From Phascolomyces articulosus (Eukaryota > Mucoromycota > Mucoromycetes > Mucorales > Lichtheimiaceae), in the NCBI GenBank assembly GCA_025677815.1, contig JAIXMP010000007.1, positions 1,116,001 through 1,180,000 on the forward strand: 64,000 nt of DNA, in the 5' to 3' direction. The notes below the pieces were generated by a model. That model saw only the letters and a list, made by a program, of their open reading frames with translations, was not told the origin of the DNA and did no database searches. A program made the position numbers and the translations under genes. Positions 62,920 through 64,000 of this stretch are shown here, in pieces (the stretch's first letter is position 1; every line of letters starts with the position of its first letter).

Positions 62920-64000
62920 ACTTGTTCTTTATATATGAGAAATGGGTAAGAATAAAGAAGAAGAAAAAGAAACCCAATAACTGGATAAGAATTATCTCCA
63001 CTTTTATATTGTATTGAGATGTTATAAAAAAAACACCCAGTCCATATCCTTTACACGGGTCCCGGCTTACTCTATCAGATTATAGTATGATCCGTTTTTC
63101 TTACAAAAAGTTATGTGCTATGTACGATTATATTATATATTATGATGGATTTATTGAGAAGTCATTTTATCCTGTACTACTTGATTGTACTTTCATAGAG
63201 TACAAGTCCATCCATTTCGTATCACTGCCACACTTATAAGCGGAGCTTTTCAAATAACATTCGTTTAATCTAGATTATAGTCCCAGAAATTTGCAAGTTA
63301 TTACTGACAGTTCTTGTTGTTATGATCAAAGTAACAAAGAAGATAGTGGTATATGATCACAGTTATAATAATACGACTGCTCTTATATATAATTTTTTGC
63401 ATGAATTTGCTGAATAGAAATTGATTGGAATTGGGACATTTTCTTATTTCGAATCAAGTTTTAATCCCCAAAAAAAAAAAAAAAACCTTTGGGCATTCGG
63501 TGACAATAATCTTGTGGTTATACGAAACAAACTTTATTCCTATATTTTGATCGGATTATCTATGAGTCCCGTTAGGTGAACTTACCATTTTTCATTAACC
63601 TAGAAAACTTGCACTACGTTATACTGGAAAAAAAAACTTGCAGAATGTAGTTAAGTATAGGCTTAGAAATTCATTATGCTTTTTTTCTTAACAGGAAAAG
63701 GAAGAACTAATATCAATGGGTTACTTCAGTATTATGCTCTTTTTAGAAATAATTGTTCAGAAAACTGTTTACTATGTGGATCCTATAATAAACAAATGTT
63801 GGCAAAATATGGGTATATTAACAAACCCATCCCATTATACATGAAATACAACTTATTAGAATCCATGCTTGTTTATACTTTAATATCTTATAATTTATAC
63901 CTTTTATCGTATATCTAAACTATTGAATGCGTAACAAAATGAATATACATTAATTTCTTATGATTGCGTGCCAAAGAAAGAAAATAGTATCACTTTGATT
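62920..64000. other. Upstream region of the SDR gene to window end
   Basis: No supported gene. The 80-codon plus frame at 63676-63918 is very AT-rich and without family resemblance. A gene may continue beyond the window but nothing indicates it. Confidence 0.5.
63001..63008 (-). promoter_or_regulatory. TATA box of the SDR gene
   Basis: TATAAAAG on the minus strand, about 82 bases before the ATG at 62919. Confidence 0.55.

Noticed and set aside
1..64000. CRISPR arrays, prophage, operons or bacterial systems
   Set aside because: The sequence is intron-rich eukaryotic DNA; no spaced direct repeats of that kind were seen.

Overview
The window reads as nuclear DNA of a filamentous fungus, most likely an early-diverging Mucoromycota (Mucorales-like) species. 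The DNA is AT-rich. Nearly every gene is split by short introns of about 50-150 bases with clean GT..AG ends. The gene set is eukaryotic throughout: beta-tubulin, SEC13, GOT1, NAB2, RPC11 and a MAN1/Src1 inner nuclear membrane protein. I see no bacterial-style operons, CRISPR array, rRNA or tRNA gene, and no intact transposon. The phylum is inferred from style and gene families, not from a marker comparison. Exon models were built by hand from splice signals and reading-phase agreement.

Layout: (1) 1-6.8 kb: a DUF2235 (Tle1-like) hydrolase and an F-box protein meet tail to tail, followed by GOT1. (2) 8.3-15.7 kb: a four-helix MARVEL/SUR7-like membrane protein, an AIG1/ADTRP-type hydrolase, and NAB2 with five CCCH zinc fingers. 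(3) 17.6-18.6 kb: a TMEM198-like seven-helix protein with a signal peptide. (4) 18.6-25.7 kb: a gene-poor tract holding one possible unrecognised six-exon gene (21567-22679) and a hairpin. (5) 25.7-30.9 kb: a fucosyltransferase-like type II membrane enzyme and SEC13, both on the minus strand. (6) 32.3-41.8 kb: the densest part, with a kelch/coiled-coil polarity-type protein, RPC11, a MAN1/Src1-like protein and an MFS sugar transporter. (7) 41.8-48.7 kb: a long tract without recognisable genes. (8) 48.7-53.5 kb: an intronless double-RING/LON protein and a beta-tubulin. (9) 53.5-64 kb: a broken gene for a small secreted protein, a tail-anchored protoglobin-like protein and a ten-exon short-chain dehydrogenase.

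The genes do not form one pathway. SEC13, GOT1 and the fucosyltransferase-like enzyme belong to the secretory route. NAB2 and RPC11 belong to RNA synthesis and handling. The MAN1-like protein belongs to the nuclear envelope. Beta-tubulin and the kelch protein belong to cytoskeleton and polarity. No obvious novel multi-gene system is visible. The observations most worth checking are the beta-tubulin residues at drug-contact positions, the membrane-anchored protoglobin, the unrecognised spliced gene, several unusual splice arrangements, and a candidate retrogene.
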